A DNA stretch of 45,774 bases from Streptomyces sporangiiformans (GTDB lineage Bacteria; Actinomycetota; Actinomycetes; Streptomycetales; Streptomycetaceae). Positions 8,258 to 18,812 of this stretch are shown here, piece after piece; the stretch's first letter is position 1; every line of letters begins with the position of its first letter. Under the pieces are notes generated by a model. It saw only the letters and a program-made list of their open reading frames with translations, made no database searches and was not told the origin of the DNA. A program made the translations under genes and the position numbers. The stretch is from NCBI RefSeq assembly GCF_005768555.2, contig NZ_VCHX02000038.1:1-45774 (forward strand). Reading direction: 5' to 3'.

Positions 8258-9021
8258 ATGCATTCTCTGCATTTCACTGCGGAGACATCGTCGACCGGTG
8301 TACTCGAACGCGACTTCACCGTGGGCGAGATCACCGGCGTACTCTGGTCGCCGGCTTCCGGCTCCGATCGCGCGCCACTGGTACTGATGGGGCACGGCGG
8401 CGGCACGCACAAGAAGTGGCCGGGAATGGTGGGCCGTCGCATCGCCTCGTGACCGGCTGCGGCTTCCACGTCGCCGTCATCGACGCGCCTGGTCACGGCG
8501 GCCGGCCGCGCACGGCGCACGACGAGCAAGAGATCGCCGCGATGTACCGGGCGAGGGCGGCGGGCGAGCCGGAAGGCCCGATCATCGTCCGCTACAACGC
8601 CCACCTGGCGGAGCGCGCCGTACCCGAGTGGCAGGCGACACTGGACGCCCTCCAGGAACTGCCGGAGATCGGCGCAGAAGGGCCGGTCGGCTACTTCGGT
8701 CTGAGCATGGGCACCGCGACCGGAGTTCCGTTGACGGCGATCGAACCCAGGATCACCGCCGCGGTCTTCGGTATCCACTGGCCCGACGCCCTGGCCGAGA
8801 CGGCGAAGCAGATCAGCGTCCCAATCGAGTTCGTGCTCCAGTGGGACGACGAGCACATCCCGCGCGAGTCCGGTCTCGCGTTGTTCGACGCCTTCGCCTC
8901 GAAGGAGAAGACGTTGCACGCCAACGCGGGCAAGAACAAGGAGGTGCCCCGGTTCGAGGCCGACAGCGCGGTCCGGTTCTTCGCCCGGCACCTCGGTCGA
9001 GCGGTCACCTCGCCGGCCTGA
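8258..9021 (+). pseudogene. Alpha/beta hydrolase, frameshifted
   Basis: Translation from ATG 8258 gives MHSLHFTAETSSTGVLERDF and then the oxyanion-hole region LVLMGHGGGTHKKWPG, but it hits TGA at 8450-8452. The rest of the protein follows in the next frame from about 8440: HRLVTGCGFHVAVIDAPGHG, the nucleophile elbow GYFGLSMGT (Ser), Asp in FVLQWDDEHIP, and the end FFARHLGRAVTSPA at 9021. One missing base near 8435-8445 explains it. The two halves join without any lost residues, so the damage is recent or possibly a sequencing error. With the WblC-like promoter and attenuator in front, the intact gene would be a drug- or stress-induced hydrolase; the substrate is unknown. Confidence 0.8.
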
Positions 9022-9114
9022 CGTGAGCGGTATCGGCGTCCGGCCGGACGGACGCCGATACCGCGGCCCCGGGTTGAGGCTGCGAATCCAGATGATGGAT
9101 CCACACACACCTGA

Positions 9115-9330
9115 GGTCGCGGAACGCTCTGGGCAAGGAGAAGACATAACAGCCTTTTCCAGGGGGTCGGTCGCGCCCTGAGCGACGAGACCCGTTCCCT
9201 GCATCAGCTCGCGGCCGACCACGAGACCCCGAACGGAAACAACGAACGCATCCGCACCACATGGTTCGACCAGGCCAACTCCGAAGCCCTCAACAAGGCC
9301 CTCGATGGCCTCCTCGCCGATCTGAAGTAG
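9115..9330 (+). other. Unrecognised open frame, probably a gene fragment
   Basis: Between TGA 9112-9114 and TAG 9328-9330 the frame lacks a good start but reads like real protein: GRALSDETRSLHQLAADHET, then NNERIRTTWFDQ, then ALNKALDGLLADLK. Codon third positions are GC-rich. No family recognised. It may be the tail of a gene whose front was lost when the hydrolase region was joined on. Confidence 0.35.
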
Positions 9331-9524
9331 CCCCGGGTAATGGGCTCGCGCCCGAAGCCGCCCCGTGAGTTGACCCGTGAACCCGCGGGGCCATCCCCCA
9401 GAATCTGGGCAGAACTGTGTCGAGCGGTAGCGGCAGCTCCGCTTCCGTCTCTCGCCAAACGACCATCTGTGAGAGTGCTGCGCGAGACCCTGATGCGCCG
9501 TAGATGGCGCCAGATCTCACCTGC

Positions 9525-9548
9525 ACCCGGCTGGATACACAGCCGGGT
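9525..9548. promoter_or_regulatory. Perfect inverted repeat upstream of ligA
   Basis: ACCCGGCTG (9525-9533) and CAGCCGGGT (9540-9548) are perfect complements with a 6-nt spacer, 47 bp before the ligase start. It could be an operator or the end of an upstream transcript. The rest of 9340-9595 shows nothing else I can name. Confidence 0.4.
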
Positions 9549-9595
9549 ACGTCGGCACCGAGGCGTTGTCAGTGGCGGCAGGCAGGATGTCGGGC

Positions 9596-11686
9596 ATGAC
9601 CACACCAGCTGCAGTAATCGTGGATGCCGCCGCCTACGCGCAGGCGGTCGAGGACGCGGTAAAGGCGTCGGCCGCCTACTACGCGAGCGGCACCTCCCCG
9701 CTGGACGACGACGCCTACGACCGGCTGGTGCGCGGGATCGCGGCGTGGGAGGCGGAGCATCCCGAGCAGGTGCTGCCCGATTCGCCGACCGGGAAGGTCG
9801 CCGGCGGCGCCGTGGAGGGCGATGTGCCGCACACGGTGGCGATGCTGAGCCTGGACAACGTGTTCTCGCCGGAGGAGTTCACGGCCTGGACGGCGTCGCT
9901 GGCCCGGCGCGTCGGCCACGACGTGGAGCGGTTCAGCGTCGAGCCGAAGCTGGACGGCCTGGCGATCGCCGCCCGCTACACCCGCGGCCGCCTGGACCGG
10001 CTGATCACGCGCGGCGACGGGACGGCCGGGGAGGACGTCTCGCACGCCATCGGCACCGTCGAAGGCCTGCCCGACACACTGGCCGAGCCAGTCACCGTGG
10101 AGGTACGCGGCGAAGTCCTGATGACCACCGCCCAGTTCGAGCACGCAAACGAGGTACGCACCGCGCACGGCGGGCAGCCGTTCGCGAACCCGCGCGGCGC
10201 AGCAGCGGGCAGCCTGCGCGCCAAGGAGCGCGCCTACACGGTGCCGATGACGTTCTTCGGCTACGGCCTGCTGCCCCAGCCCGACACCGAGCCGGACCTC
10301 GCCCGTCGCCTGGGCGAACTCACGCACAGCGACCTGATGGCCCAGGCCGCCGCGTACGGGGTGAACACCACCGCCACCACGACCGTGCCCGGCATCACCG
10401 CCGGCACAGTGGAGCAGGTTCTGGCCCGGGTGCAGGAAATCGCCGCGCTGCGCGCGACGTTGCCCTTCGGGATCGACGGGATAGTCATCAAGGCCGACCT
10501 GGCCGCCGACCAGCAGACGGCCGGATCCGGGACGCGCGCCCCGCGCTGGGCGATCGCCTACAAGCTGCCAGCCGTCGAGAAGATCACCCGGCTGCTGGAG
10601 GTGGAATGGAACGTCGGCCGCACCGGCATCATCGCCCCGCGCGGCGTGCTGGAGCCGGTGGAGATCGACGGCGCCACCATCACCTACGCCACCCTGCACA
10701 ACCCGGCCGACATCACCCGCCGCGATCTGCGCCTGGGCGACCACGTCATGGTCCATCGGGCCGGTGACGTCATCCCCCGCATCGAAGCCCCCGTCGCCCA
10801 CCTGCGCACCGGTACCGAACAACCCATTGTCTTCCCCGAGATGTGCCCACGCTGCGGCGCCGGCATCGACACCAGCGAGCAGCGCTGGCGCTGCGCGAAC
10901 GGCCGTAACTGCCACCTGGTCGCCGCCCTCTCCTACGCCGCAGGCCGCGACCAGCTCGACATCGAAGGCCTCGGCCACACCCGCGTCGTCCAACTCGTCG
11001 AGGCCGGCCTGGTGGCCGATCTCGCCGACTTGTTCACCCTCACCCGCGATCAGCTGCTCGCTCTGGAGCGGATGGGTGAGACCAGCACCGACAACCTCCT
11101 GGCCGCCATCAGTACGGCCAAGGGGCAGCCGCTGTCGCGGGTGCTGTGCGCGCTCGGGGTCCGCGGCACCGGCCGGTCCATGTCCCGCCGGATCGCCCGC
11201 TACTTCGCCACCATGGACCACATACGCACCGCAGATGCCGAAACGATGCAGCAGGTCGAGGGCATCGGCACCGAGAAGGCCCCGTCCATCGTCGCCGAAC
11301 TCACCGAGCTCGCCCCGCTCATCGACAAACTCGCCGCCGCCGGGGTGAACATGACAGAACCCGGCGCCACCCCACCGAGCGCGGCCGCCGCCGATGACTC
11401 AGGCGGCGCCGCGCAGAGCGAGGGTTCGGCGGACGGGCCGCTGGCCGGGATGACGGTCGTCGTGACCGGCGCGATGACCGGACCGCTGGAGAAACTCAGC
11501 CGCAACCAGATGAACGAACTCATCGAACGCGCCGGCGGCCGCGCCTCCTCCAGCGTCTCCAAGAAGACCACCCTGGTCGTCGCGGGAGAAGGCGCCGGAT
11601 CCAAGCGTGCCAAGGCCGAGTCCCTCGGCATCCGCCTGGCCACCCCTGACGAATTCGCCACCCTCGTCGCCGACTTCGTCGGCTGA
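9596..11686 (+). CDS. ligA: NAD+-dependent DNA ligase
   Basis: The 696-residue protein seals nicks using NAD+. All LigA parts are present in order. Domain Ia has [18 protein letters not shown]. The adenylation domain has the KLDG lysine (K118) and [11 protein letters not shown]. Next come the OB fold ([24 protein letters not shown]-like), a four-Cys zinc finger (C417, C420, C433, C439), helix-hairpin-helix repeats, and a BRCT domain from about 613 ([18 protein letters not shown]). Start 9596 has AGGA eight bases upstream; in-frame ATG 9587 and TTG 9566 are alternatives. Streptomyces often carry more than one NAD+ ligase gene. Its place here among accessory genes suggests the extra copy, but only a genome search can say. 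Confidence 0.92.
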   Translation: MTTPAAVIVDAAAYAQAVEDAVKASAAYYASGTSPLDDDAYDRLVRGIAAWEAEHPEQVLPDSPTGKVAGGAVEGDVPHTVAMLSLDNVFSPEEFTAWTASLARRVGHDVERFSVEPKLDGLAIAARYTRGRLDRLITRGDGTAGEDVSHAIGTVEGLPDTLAEPVTVEVRGEVLMTTAQFEHANEVRTAHGGQPFANPRGAAAGSLRAKERAYTVPMTFFGYGLLPQPDTEPDLARRLGELTHSDLMAQAAAYGVNTTATTTVPGITAGTVEQVLARVQEIAALRATLPFGIDGIVIKADLAADQQTAGSGTRAPRWAIAYKLPAVEKITRLLEVEWNVGRTGIIAPRGVLEPVEIDGATITYATLHNPADITRRDLRLGDHVMVHRAGDVIPRIEAPVAHLRTGTEQPIVFPEMCPRCGAGIDTSEQRWRCANGRNCHLVAALSYAAGRDQLDIEGLGHTRVVQLVEAGLVADLADLFTLTRDQLLALERMGETSTDNLLAAISTAKGQPLSRVLCALGVRGTGRSMSRRIARYFATMDHIRTADAETMQQVEGIGTEKAPSIVAELTELAPLIDKLAAAGVNMTEPGATPPSAAAADDSGGAAQSEGSADGPLAGMTVVVTGAMTGPLEKLSRNQMNELIERAGGRASSSVSKKTTLVVAGEGAGSKRAKAESLGIRLATPDEFATLVADFVG

Positions 11687-11942
11687 TGCGGGAAGCGACG
11701 GCGGGCCCGGTCATCACACTCAGCGATCAGCAGCTCGGGTGTCGGTGGCCGCCGGCTCGTCGTCCACGTCGTCCTGCCCGTCGACGCCGTGCGCTCCGGC
11801 CGATCACGGCTTCGTGGCGTGCAGCGAGCGTTGTGCACGAGTCACACCAGACGCATGACTTGCAACTTCAGGATGAACAAACCTCCATGGGGACTGGTCC
11901 TACGCTGTGGGACGTCGCCCGCCGGGTGCGCCGGCCCGTCCG
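11687..11942. other. Convergent intergenic region, no gene recognised
   Basis: The region lies between the ends of ligA (plus) and ureD (minus). Short frames on both strands look like shadows. There is no strong stem with a T-tract. Confidence 0.35.
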
Positions 11943-12793
11943 CTAGCGGGTGAAGGCGTGCGCGTGTGCCTCGTCGAGCAGTTCACGCAGGATCGAGGTG
12001 GTTGGTGCGACGGCGGTGGCGAGCAGTGCCGGGCCGTTGGCCAGGGGTGCGAGGACGGCACACCCGTCCTTGATGCCTTCGCCGAGGAGTATGGGGCCTC
12101 GTCGGACGTGGACGCGCGGGTCCACGACCAGGAGCTGGCCGACGGCGCGGTGTCTGTTCAGGACGGCCGGGCCGTCCCAGCCGGGTTCTGGCGCCCCGTA
12201 CGCCGTTTGCTGGTCGAGTAGTGGGCGCCCGGCACGGTGGACCAGGATCCGGCTGACGATGTGACCCGGTTCCTCGTCGGCCCGGCCCAGGACCTGCTCT
12301 TCTCGCAGTACGAACCGTGAGGTGGCGGCGAGTTCGACAGTGTACGTCTGTCTCAGATTGCTGCCGGCGGCGCTGATCAGGGGCTGCGGTAGCCAGAGCA
12401 GATGGGCGTGTTCTCCGGCGGTGAGCCGCACGTCGTAGGTGGCCGCTTCGGTGGTGGGGCCGCGCAGGGCGAGCGTGGCGGCAGCCGTGATGACCTCCAG
12501 CTCGGCCCGGTCCTCGGCGGTGATGTCGAGGGTGAGCCGGTCGCCACCGAGCGGAGCACTCATCGCGCCGATGATCCCCACCGTGGCGGCGTTGCCGTCG
12601 GTGCGCATGCGCCGCAGGTGGAAGGGGCCGTCGCTGCGCAACTGCGGGAGGGTGGTGACACGTCCGTTGTGCGCGGCGCGGATCCGGGCCGTGGCACGTA
12701 CGCCGTCGGGGTGGCCGGCGGGCTCCTGGGCACCGGCTGGGGGAACGTCGAGGTCCGACGTGGCTCGGGCGGAGGCGAGTCGGGAGGAGGGGC

Positions 12794-12797
<4 letters not shown>
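11943..12797 (-). CDS. ureD: Urease accessory protein UreD
   Basis: This 284-residue scaffold protein binds the urease apoprotein together with UreF and UreG and channels nickel to the active site. Matching features are [20 protein letters not shown] near the front, then [19 protein letters not shown], then AATLALRGP, and the region [20 protein letters not shown]. The ATG (12795-12797) overlaps the ureG stop in an ATGA, so this start is preferred to the upstream GTG frame. Last gene of the operon, ending in TAG at 11943-11945. Confidence 0.88.
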
Positions 12798-13483
<686 letters not shown>

Positions 13484-13521
13484 GTCAACTCCGTTGGGAA
13501 ATCCAGGTGTTCAGGTGGTGG

Positions 13522-14196
13522 TCAGGAGGCGAAGAGCCGGACGGTCCAGGCGGCGTGCTGCTCCGCGGTGATGTCCAGTAGGGGTGAGGAGGCCGACGGC
13601 AGGGCGTCGATGCCCTCGGTCATGGCGCGGGTCGCGGCGTCGGCCGCGGCTGCTGCGACGTCGTCGATTTCGGGGCCGAGGCGGGCCAGCAGCCCCGAGG
13701 CGTCGAGCGGGTCAAGGCTCAGCAGGCGCACCGCTGCGGTGGCCGGGCCACCGATGTTCTCGTACACGGCGGCATAGGCGGCGTCCACCGGGGCGAGCCC
13801 GGCGGCGCGGGCGGCGAGGCCCAGAACGATGGGCTGGTGGGCGCCCTGAGGTCGCGCGGTGGCCAGATGCTCGAGTTCGGCCGATGGAAAGGTGGCACGA
13901 GCCGCGCGCAACATCTGCCGGCCGAGCCTGCGGGCAGCGGCACGTAGTGCGGGGGCGGGGGTGCGCGCGTCGGCGGCGTCGTCAAGCAGCAGTGGGTCAT
14001 GTCCGCCGGCGGCTGCCGCGGCCAGCCCGGCCATCGTCAGACCGGTGGTGTGCAGACGCCCGCGGCAGAACGCCTCCAGGCTGTCGGTGTCGTGTACGGC
14101 TCCGTGGGCGACCGCGGCCTCGACCCCGCCGGAGTGGGCGTGCCCACCGGCGGGGAAGCGGCCGTCGGCCAGGAGGAGCAGGGCTGCGCGGCTCAT
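13522..14196 (-). CDS. ureF: Urease accessory protein UreF
   Basis: The 224-residue all-helical protein joins UreD and UreG in the activation complex. It shows ALLLLADGRFPAGGHAHSGG, the usual UreF opening (normally DSxFPxGxFxHSxG), then HDTDSLEAFCRGRLHT, and ends in the helix pair before LLDITAEQHAAW. Start at ATG 14194-14196, because the longer upstream frame overlaps the ureC end and lacks homology. A 103-bp gap separates it from ureC, wider than the other joints of this operon; no promoter is evident there. Confidence 0.88.
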   Translation of the reverse strand: MSRAALLLLADGRFPAGGHAHSGGVEAAVAHGAVHDTDSLEAFCRGRLHTTGLTMAGLAAAAAGGHDPLLLDDAADARTPAPALRAAARRLGRQMLRAARATFPSAELEHLATARPQGAHQPIVLGLAARAAGLAPVDAAYAAVYENIGGPATAAVRLLSLDPLDASGLLARLGPEIDDVAAAAADAATRAMTEGIDALPSASSPLLDITAEQHAAWTVRLFAS

Positions 14197-14299
14197 GGGC
14201 GAGCGGCTGCCTTTCACAGGGTAGACAGTGATGCGGTGGCCCGGACGGGCACACCAGGCCGGCCGCTGCGGCGGCGCCGACGGCCGGGCAGATGTCGGA

Positions 14300-16288
14300 T
14301 CAGAAGAGGAAGTACCGCTGCGCCAGGGGGACTTCGTTGACGTAGGAGCGCGGTACGGTCGCACCGTTGAGTTCGGTGCGGGCGTCGCTCGTCGTCGCAC
14401 CGCCGATGGTGACCTCGAAGCTGTTGTGGTCCACTTCGAGGCTTTCCGGCACCGTGTCGTTCAGCTTCATGTCGGTCTTCTTGACGTCCCGGGTATCCGA
14501 GATCTCGACGAACTTCTTGCTGAGTCCGAGCCCCTCCGTCTTCGCCTCCGTGACCCTGTTACTGCTGTCCTGGGTGATGACGAGTCGGGTGTTCAACCTG
14601 TCAGCCACGCCCGGGGCAGCGAAGTTCACGGAGTTGCTCCCCGGGGCACGACCGGTGGCCCCCCAGACCGCACGCGGCAGGTAGGGCTGCGGCGTCGTGA
14701 TCGAAGCGTTGGCGTCGCCGACCTGCGCGTAGGCGAGCTGGCCGCCCTTGAGGACCATGTGCGTCTTGACGCCGAAGAACTTCGGCTCCCACAGCACCAG
14801 GTCTGCCAGTTTCCCCGGTTCCACGGAACCGACGTGGCCTGCGATGCCGTGTGTGATCGACGGGTTGACCGTGTACTTGGCGACGTACCGGCGCGCCCGG
14901 TAGTTGTCGTTCGGCTTCAGCCTGCCCTCATTGAAGGAGTGGTCCTTGTCCTCACGGATCGTTCGGACTTTCGCGCTCTGCAGGTCTTCGGGCAGCGCGC
15001 CGTAGCGGGACTTCATGACGTGCGCGGTCTGCCAGGTGCGCATGATCATCTCGCCGATGCGCCCCATCGCCTGGGCATCCGAGGACATCATCGAGATGGC
15101 GCCCATGTCGTGGAGGAGGTCCTCCGCCGCCATGGTGGACGGTCGGATGCGGGAATCCGCGAAGGCCATGTCCGCCGGAATGTCCGGGTTGAGGTGGTGG
15201 CACACGACCATCATGTCGACGTGCTCCTTGACGGTGTTCACCGTCAAGGGCCGGGTGGGGTTGGTCGAGGCGGGCAGGACGTTCGGCTCCTTGACCAGCT
15301 CGATCATGTCCGGGGCATGACCTCCTCCGGCGCCCTCGACATGGAAGATATGGATGGAACGCTTCTTGAAAGCAGCCTTGGTGCTCTCCAGGAAACCGGA
15401 CTCGTTGAGCGAGTCGGCGTGCAGGGCGAGTTGGACCTTGCGCTTCTCACAGACTGCCAGCGCCCTGTCGATCACCGCGGGCGTGGCACCCCAGTCTTCG
15501 TGCACCTTGAAGCCAATGACACCGGCGTCCACCTGCTCGTTCAGGGCCTGGACGTTCATCGTGCTGCCCTTGCCGAGCAGACCGATGTTGACCGGGTACT
15601 CGTCCAGGGCCTCGAAGACTCGGGTGATATGCCACTCCCCCGGGGTCACGGTGGTGGCCGTGCTGCCCTCAGCGGGGCCGGTGCCGCCGCCGATGAGAGT
15701 GGTCACGCCCGAGGCCAGGGCCTCGTGGATCTCCTCGGGACAGATGAAGTGAACGTGGGTGTCCACACCCCCCGCGGTGAGGATCCGGCCGTTGCCGGAG
15801 ATGACCTCGGTGCTCGGGCCGACCACAAAGTTCGTCGCCGTCACCGGTAGCCGCTCGCCCGCCTGTTCACGAGCGGACTTCTCGAACGCCGAGATCGGGT
15901 CCATCGTCTCGGGGTTGTAAGCCTTGCCGATGGCATGAACCTTGCCATCCCTGATGCCGACATCGGCCTTGACCACACCCCACCAGTCGAGGATCAGCGC
16001 CCCCGTGATGACCGTGTCCATGGGAATGCGACCCTTCTTGCCGCCCCCGTCCCTCGGGATGTGGGACATGCCCATCGACTCTCGGATCACCTTCCCGCCA
16101 CCGAAGATCATCTCGTTGCCGCTGTATTTCGGTCCACCGCTCCAGTCAGCTTCGATCTCGACGGTGAGATCGGTGTCGGCGAGGCGGACCCGGTCCTTGG
16201 TGGTGGGCCCGTACAGAGCGGCGTAGTCCGTGCGCTTCAGCAAGTTGCTCGGCCTCTGCCGGCCCGTCTGCCCCACCTGGCTGCTCAT
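14300..16288 (-). CDS. ureC: Urease alpha (catalytic) subunit, enlarged form
   Basis: This subunit hydrolyses urea to ammonia and carbamate at a dinickel centre. All catalytic residues are present: VDTHVH (H178, H180), carbamylated lysine in GFKVHEDWG (K261), [11 protein letters not shown] (H290), [13 protein letters not shown] (H316, H324), flap cysteine in VVCHHL (C363), and [10 protein letters not shown] (D404). The end is the standard AQRYFLF. At 662 residues it is about 95 longer than the usual 567-573. Extra sequence lies at the N-terminus (about 15), around 430-460 (between the RTWQTA helix and [12 protein letters not shown]), and in the last 100 residues. The start overlaps the ureAB stop (ATGA, 16285-16288). 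A divergent but apparently active urease. Confidence 0.95.
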   Translation of the reverse strand: MSSQVGQTGRQRPSNLLKRTDYAALYGPTTKDRVRLADTDLTVEIEADWSGGPKYSGNEMIFGGGKVIRESMGMSHIPRDGGGKKGRIPMDTVITGALILDWWGVVKADVGIRDGKVHAIGKAYNPETMDPISAFEKSAREQAGERLPVTATNFVVGPSTEVISGNGRILTAGGVDTHVHFICPEEIHEALASGVTTLIGGGTGPAEGSTATTVTPGEWHITRVFEALDEYPVNIGLLGKGSTMNVQALNEQVDAGVIGFKVHEDWGATPAVIDRALAVCEKRKVQLALHADSLNESGFLESTKAAFKKRSIHIFHVEGAGGGHAPDMIELVKEPNVLPASTNPTRPLTVNTVKEHVDMMVVCHHLNPDIPADMAFADSRIRPSTMAAEDLLHDMGAISMMSSDAQAMGRIGEMIMRTWQTAHVMKSRYGALPEDLQSAKVRTIREDKDHSFNEGRLKPNDNYRARRYVAKYTVNPSITHGIAGHVGSVEPGKLADLVLWEPKFFGVKTHMVLKGGQLAYAQVGDANASITTPQPYLPRAVWGATGRAPGSNSVNFAAPGVADRLNTRLVITQDSSNRVTEAKTEGLGLSKKFVEISDTRDVKKTDMKLNDTVPESLEVDHNSFEVTIGGATTSDARTELNGATVPRSYVNEVPLAQRYFLF

Positions 16289-17061
16289 CGGACGATCCCC
16301 TCACGCAGTCCCTGAATCTTGCTGGTGTCGCTCTTGGCATCGCCCTCGATCTTCACCAGCTCAACGCAGCACACATCTCCTGGTTCGAACCTCACGGACG
16401 TGCCTGCCGCGATGTTGAGCCGTCGTCCCTTGGCCTCAGCGCAGTCCCTGAGCGGTTCGTTGGTCACGGACGTGCCGACGGGGTTCTCGACCACTTCGAG
16501 GCCGGGGTTGACCTCGGCAAAGTGGTAGTGGGAGCCGACCTGGACGGGACGGTCGGACGTGTTCCTGACCTTGATCGTCCTCTTGTCGCGCTGCAGGTTC
16601 TCGTTGAACGCGATCGCCTCATGCCAGGACGCCGCGTCGTCGCACTCATCGCAACAGGCAGGCGAGTCGGTGTCGTCGCAGTCGACCGGGCACTCCGGCC
16701 TGCGTGCCGGCTGGGGATGCTCGACCTTGCCCGGGTAGACCTCGGGCTCCTCCGTGGCCTCCGGGATGGGGTCGTGAATCGTGACCAGCTTGGTGCCGTC
16801 CGGGAAGGTCGCCTCCACCTGGACGTTCTTGATCATCTCCGGGACGCCGTCCATCACGTCGTCACGGGTGAGCACTCGTCGGCCCGAGTCCATGATGTCG
16901 CTGACCGTCTTACCATCACGCGCTGCCTCGAAGACGTGAACGGTCAGCAGGGCCATGGTCTCGGGGTAGTTGAGAAGCAGCCCCCGGTCGCGGCGCTTGC
17001 CTGCCACGTCGGCCGCGACGTGGATCAGCAAGCGCTCCTGCTCATGCGGAGTCAAATGCAC
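16285..17061 (-). CDS. ureAB: Fused urease gamma-beta subunit with Cys-rich linker
   Basis: The 258-residue protein has the gamma subunit in residues 1-100 ([58 protein letters not shown]) and the beta subunit in about 148-258 ([37 protein letters not shown]). Between them is an acidic linker with five cysteines in 17 residues (C124, C128, C136, C137, C140). Three more Cys sit in the beta part (C207, C231, C232). Gamma-beta fusions are known in several bacteria; the Cys cluster is unusual and could bind a metal. The start is GTG 17059-17061, with no clear Shine-Dalgarno sequence upstream. First gene of the operon; a promoter was not identified. Confidence 0.92.
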   Translation of the reverse strand: MHLTPHEQERLLIHVAADVAGKRRDRGLLLNYPETMALLTVHVFEAARDGKTVSDIMDSGRRVLTRDDVMDGVPEMIKNVQVEATFPDGTKLVTIHDPIPEATEEPEVYPGKVEHPQPARRPECPVDCDDTDSPACCDECDDAASWHEAIAFNENLQRDKRTIKVRNTSDRPVQVGSHYHFAEVNPGLEVVENPVGTSVTNEPLRDCAEAKGRRLNIAAGTSVRFEPGDVCCVELVKIEGDAKSDTSKIQGLREGIVR

Positions 17062-17321
17062 AGTTGGTCAATTCTGTTGGTCGGATGGTACGCGCGGCCG
17101 GACATGCCAAGGTCACGGACAACGTTCCCTGGACGACAACGGACGCTCCCCGATCATCAGCGGGGCAAGAACGGCGAGACGGCCAAACGGCGGATGATCT
17201 ACACCATCGGATGAATCCGCGGAGTACGCCGTTTTCACCCCGCCGGACAGAAGAAGCCCGGTTCCGAAACCGCGGACGAAAGCGATCGCTCCGCTCATCG
17301 ACCCAGCGTCCGCTCCTGCTG

Positions 17322-17405
17322 CACCGTCCACTCCACGAGTCCATCGAACTCCTTGCCACCGAGGTCGCCCCCGCCATCCGCAAGGAACTCGGCCTGCCGG
17401 CGTGA
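17322..17405 (+). pseudogene. C-terminal scrap, possibly of an LLM-class oxidoreductase
   Basis: The last 26 codons before TGA 17403-17405 read PLHESIELLATEVAPAIRKE. This resembles the closing helix of luciferase-like (LLM) flavin/F420 oxidoreductases. Nothing upstream in any frame continues the family, so only the tail is left. Weak call. Confidence 0.35.
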
Positions 17406-17470
17406 AGGCCGGCGCCACCGGCTCCATGCCCACCCTCGGCGGCCCCCCATTCACAAGGATCAGACAAGCA

Positions 17471-17652
17471 TGACCCCGACCAACGACCCGTCGAGCGCCG
17501 ACCCGCTGTCGTCCATCCCCCGCGCGGCACGTCTCGTCGAGGCGTTCAGGGACGCTCTGCTCCGCAAGATGGTGCAGGCGCCCACCTCCGCACGTCAGCG
17601 ACCCGGCAACCTGCCACTGTGTCCGAAGAGCCCGGAACCCCGCTGGCGGTGA
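17471..17652 (+). other. Short unrecognised open frame
   Basis: ATG 17471 begins MTPTNDPSSADPLSSIPRAARLVEAFRD and stops at 17652. The front half looks coding (amphipathic helix after a polar lead), the rear is Pro/Arg-rich. It could be the surviving N-terminus of a lost gene. The surrounding 17062-17833 holds no other feature except the scraps listed. Confidence 0.25.
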
Positions 17653-17741
17653 AGGTGCGCCCCGGCGGCGCGCATGGATGCCGCCCTGATCCCCCTACGG
17701 TCGCGTCGGTTGAGCGGGCACCAAGGCAGGAGGAGACCACG

Positions 17742-17945
17742 GTGCGCGCGGTCCTGAACAAGTTCGCCACAGTCCGTGCTCGTCTCATCGACGCCGCCAC
17801 TCATACGCCGCACTCGAGCACAGGCAGATCGCGTCATTCGAGCGGGACACCTGTATGGCTCTCCAGAACTTGGATCAAGTGGGCCTGGAACTCTTCGTCC
17901 TGCACCGCTGGGTGTGGTGTCTGCGTCTGCCGGTGGTACCAGTAG
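17742..17945 (+). other. Open frame with strong ribosome site, probably truncated
   Basis: GGCAGGAGGAG (17725-17735) lies 6 nt before GTG 17742, which begins VRAVLNKFATVRARLIDAAT. After about 25 residues the frame becomes low-quality and runs antisense into the end of the SDR gene. I read it as the start of a gene cut off by a deletion; family unknown. Confidence 0.25.
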
Positions 17946-18547
17946 CCGCCGGTGCTCGGGGTCACGTCGGGGTGAGTGGCGAGCCACACCTGTGTCTGGT
18001 GACCGGCGGTCAGGTCGTCCGGTGCGCCGGCACCGCCCATCCGTGTGGGCACCCACCCGGGGTCGACCGCATGGCTGGTGGTTCCTTCCCACCGGGACGC
18101 GAGGGCGAACGCGAAGGTGGTGACCCACAGTTTGCTGTCGTCGTAGGAGGCGGTGCCGGCGGCCAGCCGCCGCAGGTCGGTGGAGCCGGTTCGGTGCATG
18201 GAGCTGCTGAGGTAGATGAGTCGGGCCGGTTTGTCCATCAGGGCCGTCAGCAGGTAGGGCGCGACCGTGTTGACGGTGCTCTCATCGCGGGAGTTCATGG
18301 TGCCGGCGTTGTGGATGATGGCGTCGAAGCGGCCGAACTCGCCGGCTTGCTGGGCGACGTCGCGGATCTCGTCGAGGTCGGCGAGATCCCCGGTGACGAC
18401 GCCCTTCCACCGGGCGGTGTCCTCCGATTCGGTGAGACGGGCCGGGTTGCGGATGTGGACGACCACGTCGTGCCCGCCGTCGGCCAGCGCGTTCGCCGTG
18501 TTGCGCCCGAGCCCGCTGGCTGCCCCGGTCACCAGAATCATTGCCAT
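17834..18547 (-). CDS. Short-chain dehydrogenase/reductase
   Basis: The 237-residue NAD(P)-dependent oxidoreductase has TGAASGLG (7-14), Asp after DLADLDEIRD (about D54-D59), IHNAG (78-82), catalytic Ser in YLSSS (114-116) and YDDSK (Y135, K139). The PG motif follows in HAVDPGWVPT. The start is ATG 18545-18547, with GGAGAGG upstream; the much longer frame reaching 19075 is not coding there. Homologues reduce or oxidise small alcohols or ketones, but the substrate is not predictable. It stands alone; the 265 bp upstream (18548-18812) contains nothing recognised. Confidence 0.88.
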   Translation of the reverse strand: MAMILVTGAASGLGRNTANALADGGHDVVVHIRNPARLTESEDTARWKGVVTGDLADLDEIRDVAQQAGEFGRFDAIIHNAGTMNSRDESTVNTVAPYLLTALMDKPARLIYLSSSMHRTGSTDLRRLAAGTASYDDSKLWVTTFAFALASRWEGTTSHAVDPGWVPTRMGGAGAPDDLTAGHQTQVWLATHPDVTPSTGGYWYHRQTQTPHPAVQDEEFQAHLIQVLESHTGVPLE

Positions 18548-18812
18548 GTCAGTCCTCTCCTGTCTGCCTGTGTGGTGATTGAGCGCGGTGAGCTGGTCGG
18601 GACTCCCCCGCGCTTGCCGAGGTCGTGCGTGCAATGGCCTTCGCGGAGTACTCGCCACCGAGGTCGGCCGGCGCCGCGATCCCGCTGCGGCGCGAGCCGG
18701 TAACGCAACGCCGGGCGCCGGCCGGCAGCCCGGCCCGCTCCCGGGGTGGTCTTGGCGCGCCGCGAGGTCAGGAACTCGTGTCCCACTGCTGCGCACTGTC
18801 GGCCAGCGGTGA

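Noticed and set aside
9569..11221. Long minus-strand open frame opposite ligA
   Set aside because: GC-rich third positions create long antisense frames; no homology sense, and ligA on the plus strand is complete.
14228..15850. 540-codon plus-strand frame opposite ureC
   Set aside because: Shadow of a highly conserved gene; composition is Arg/Gly/Val-rich with no domain.
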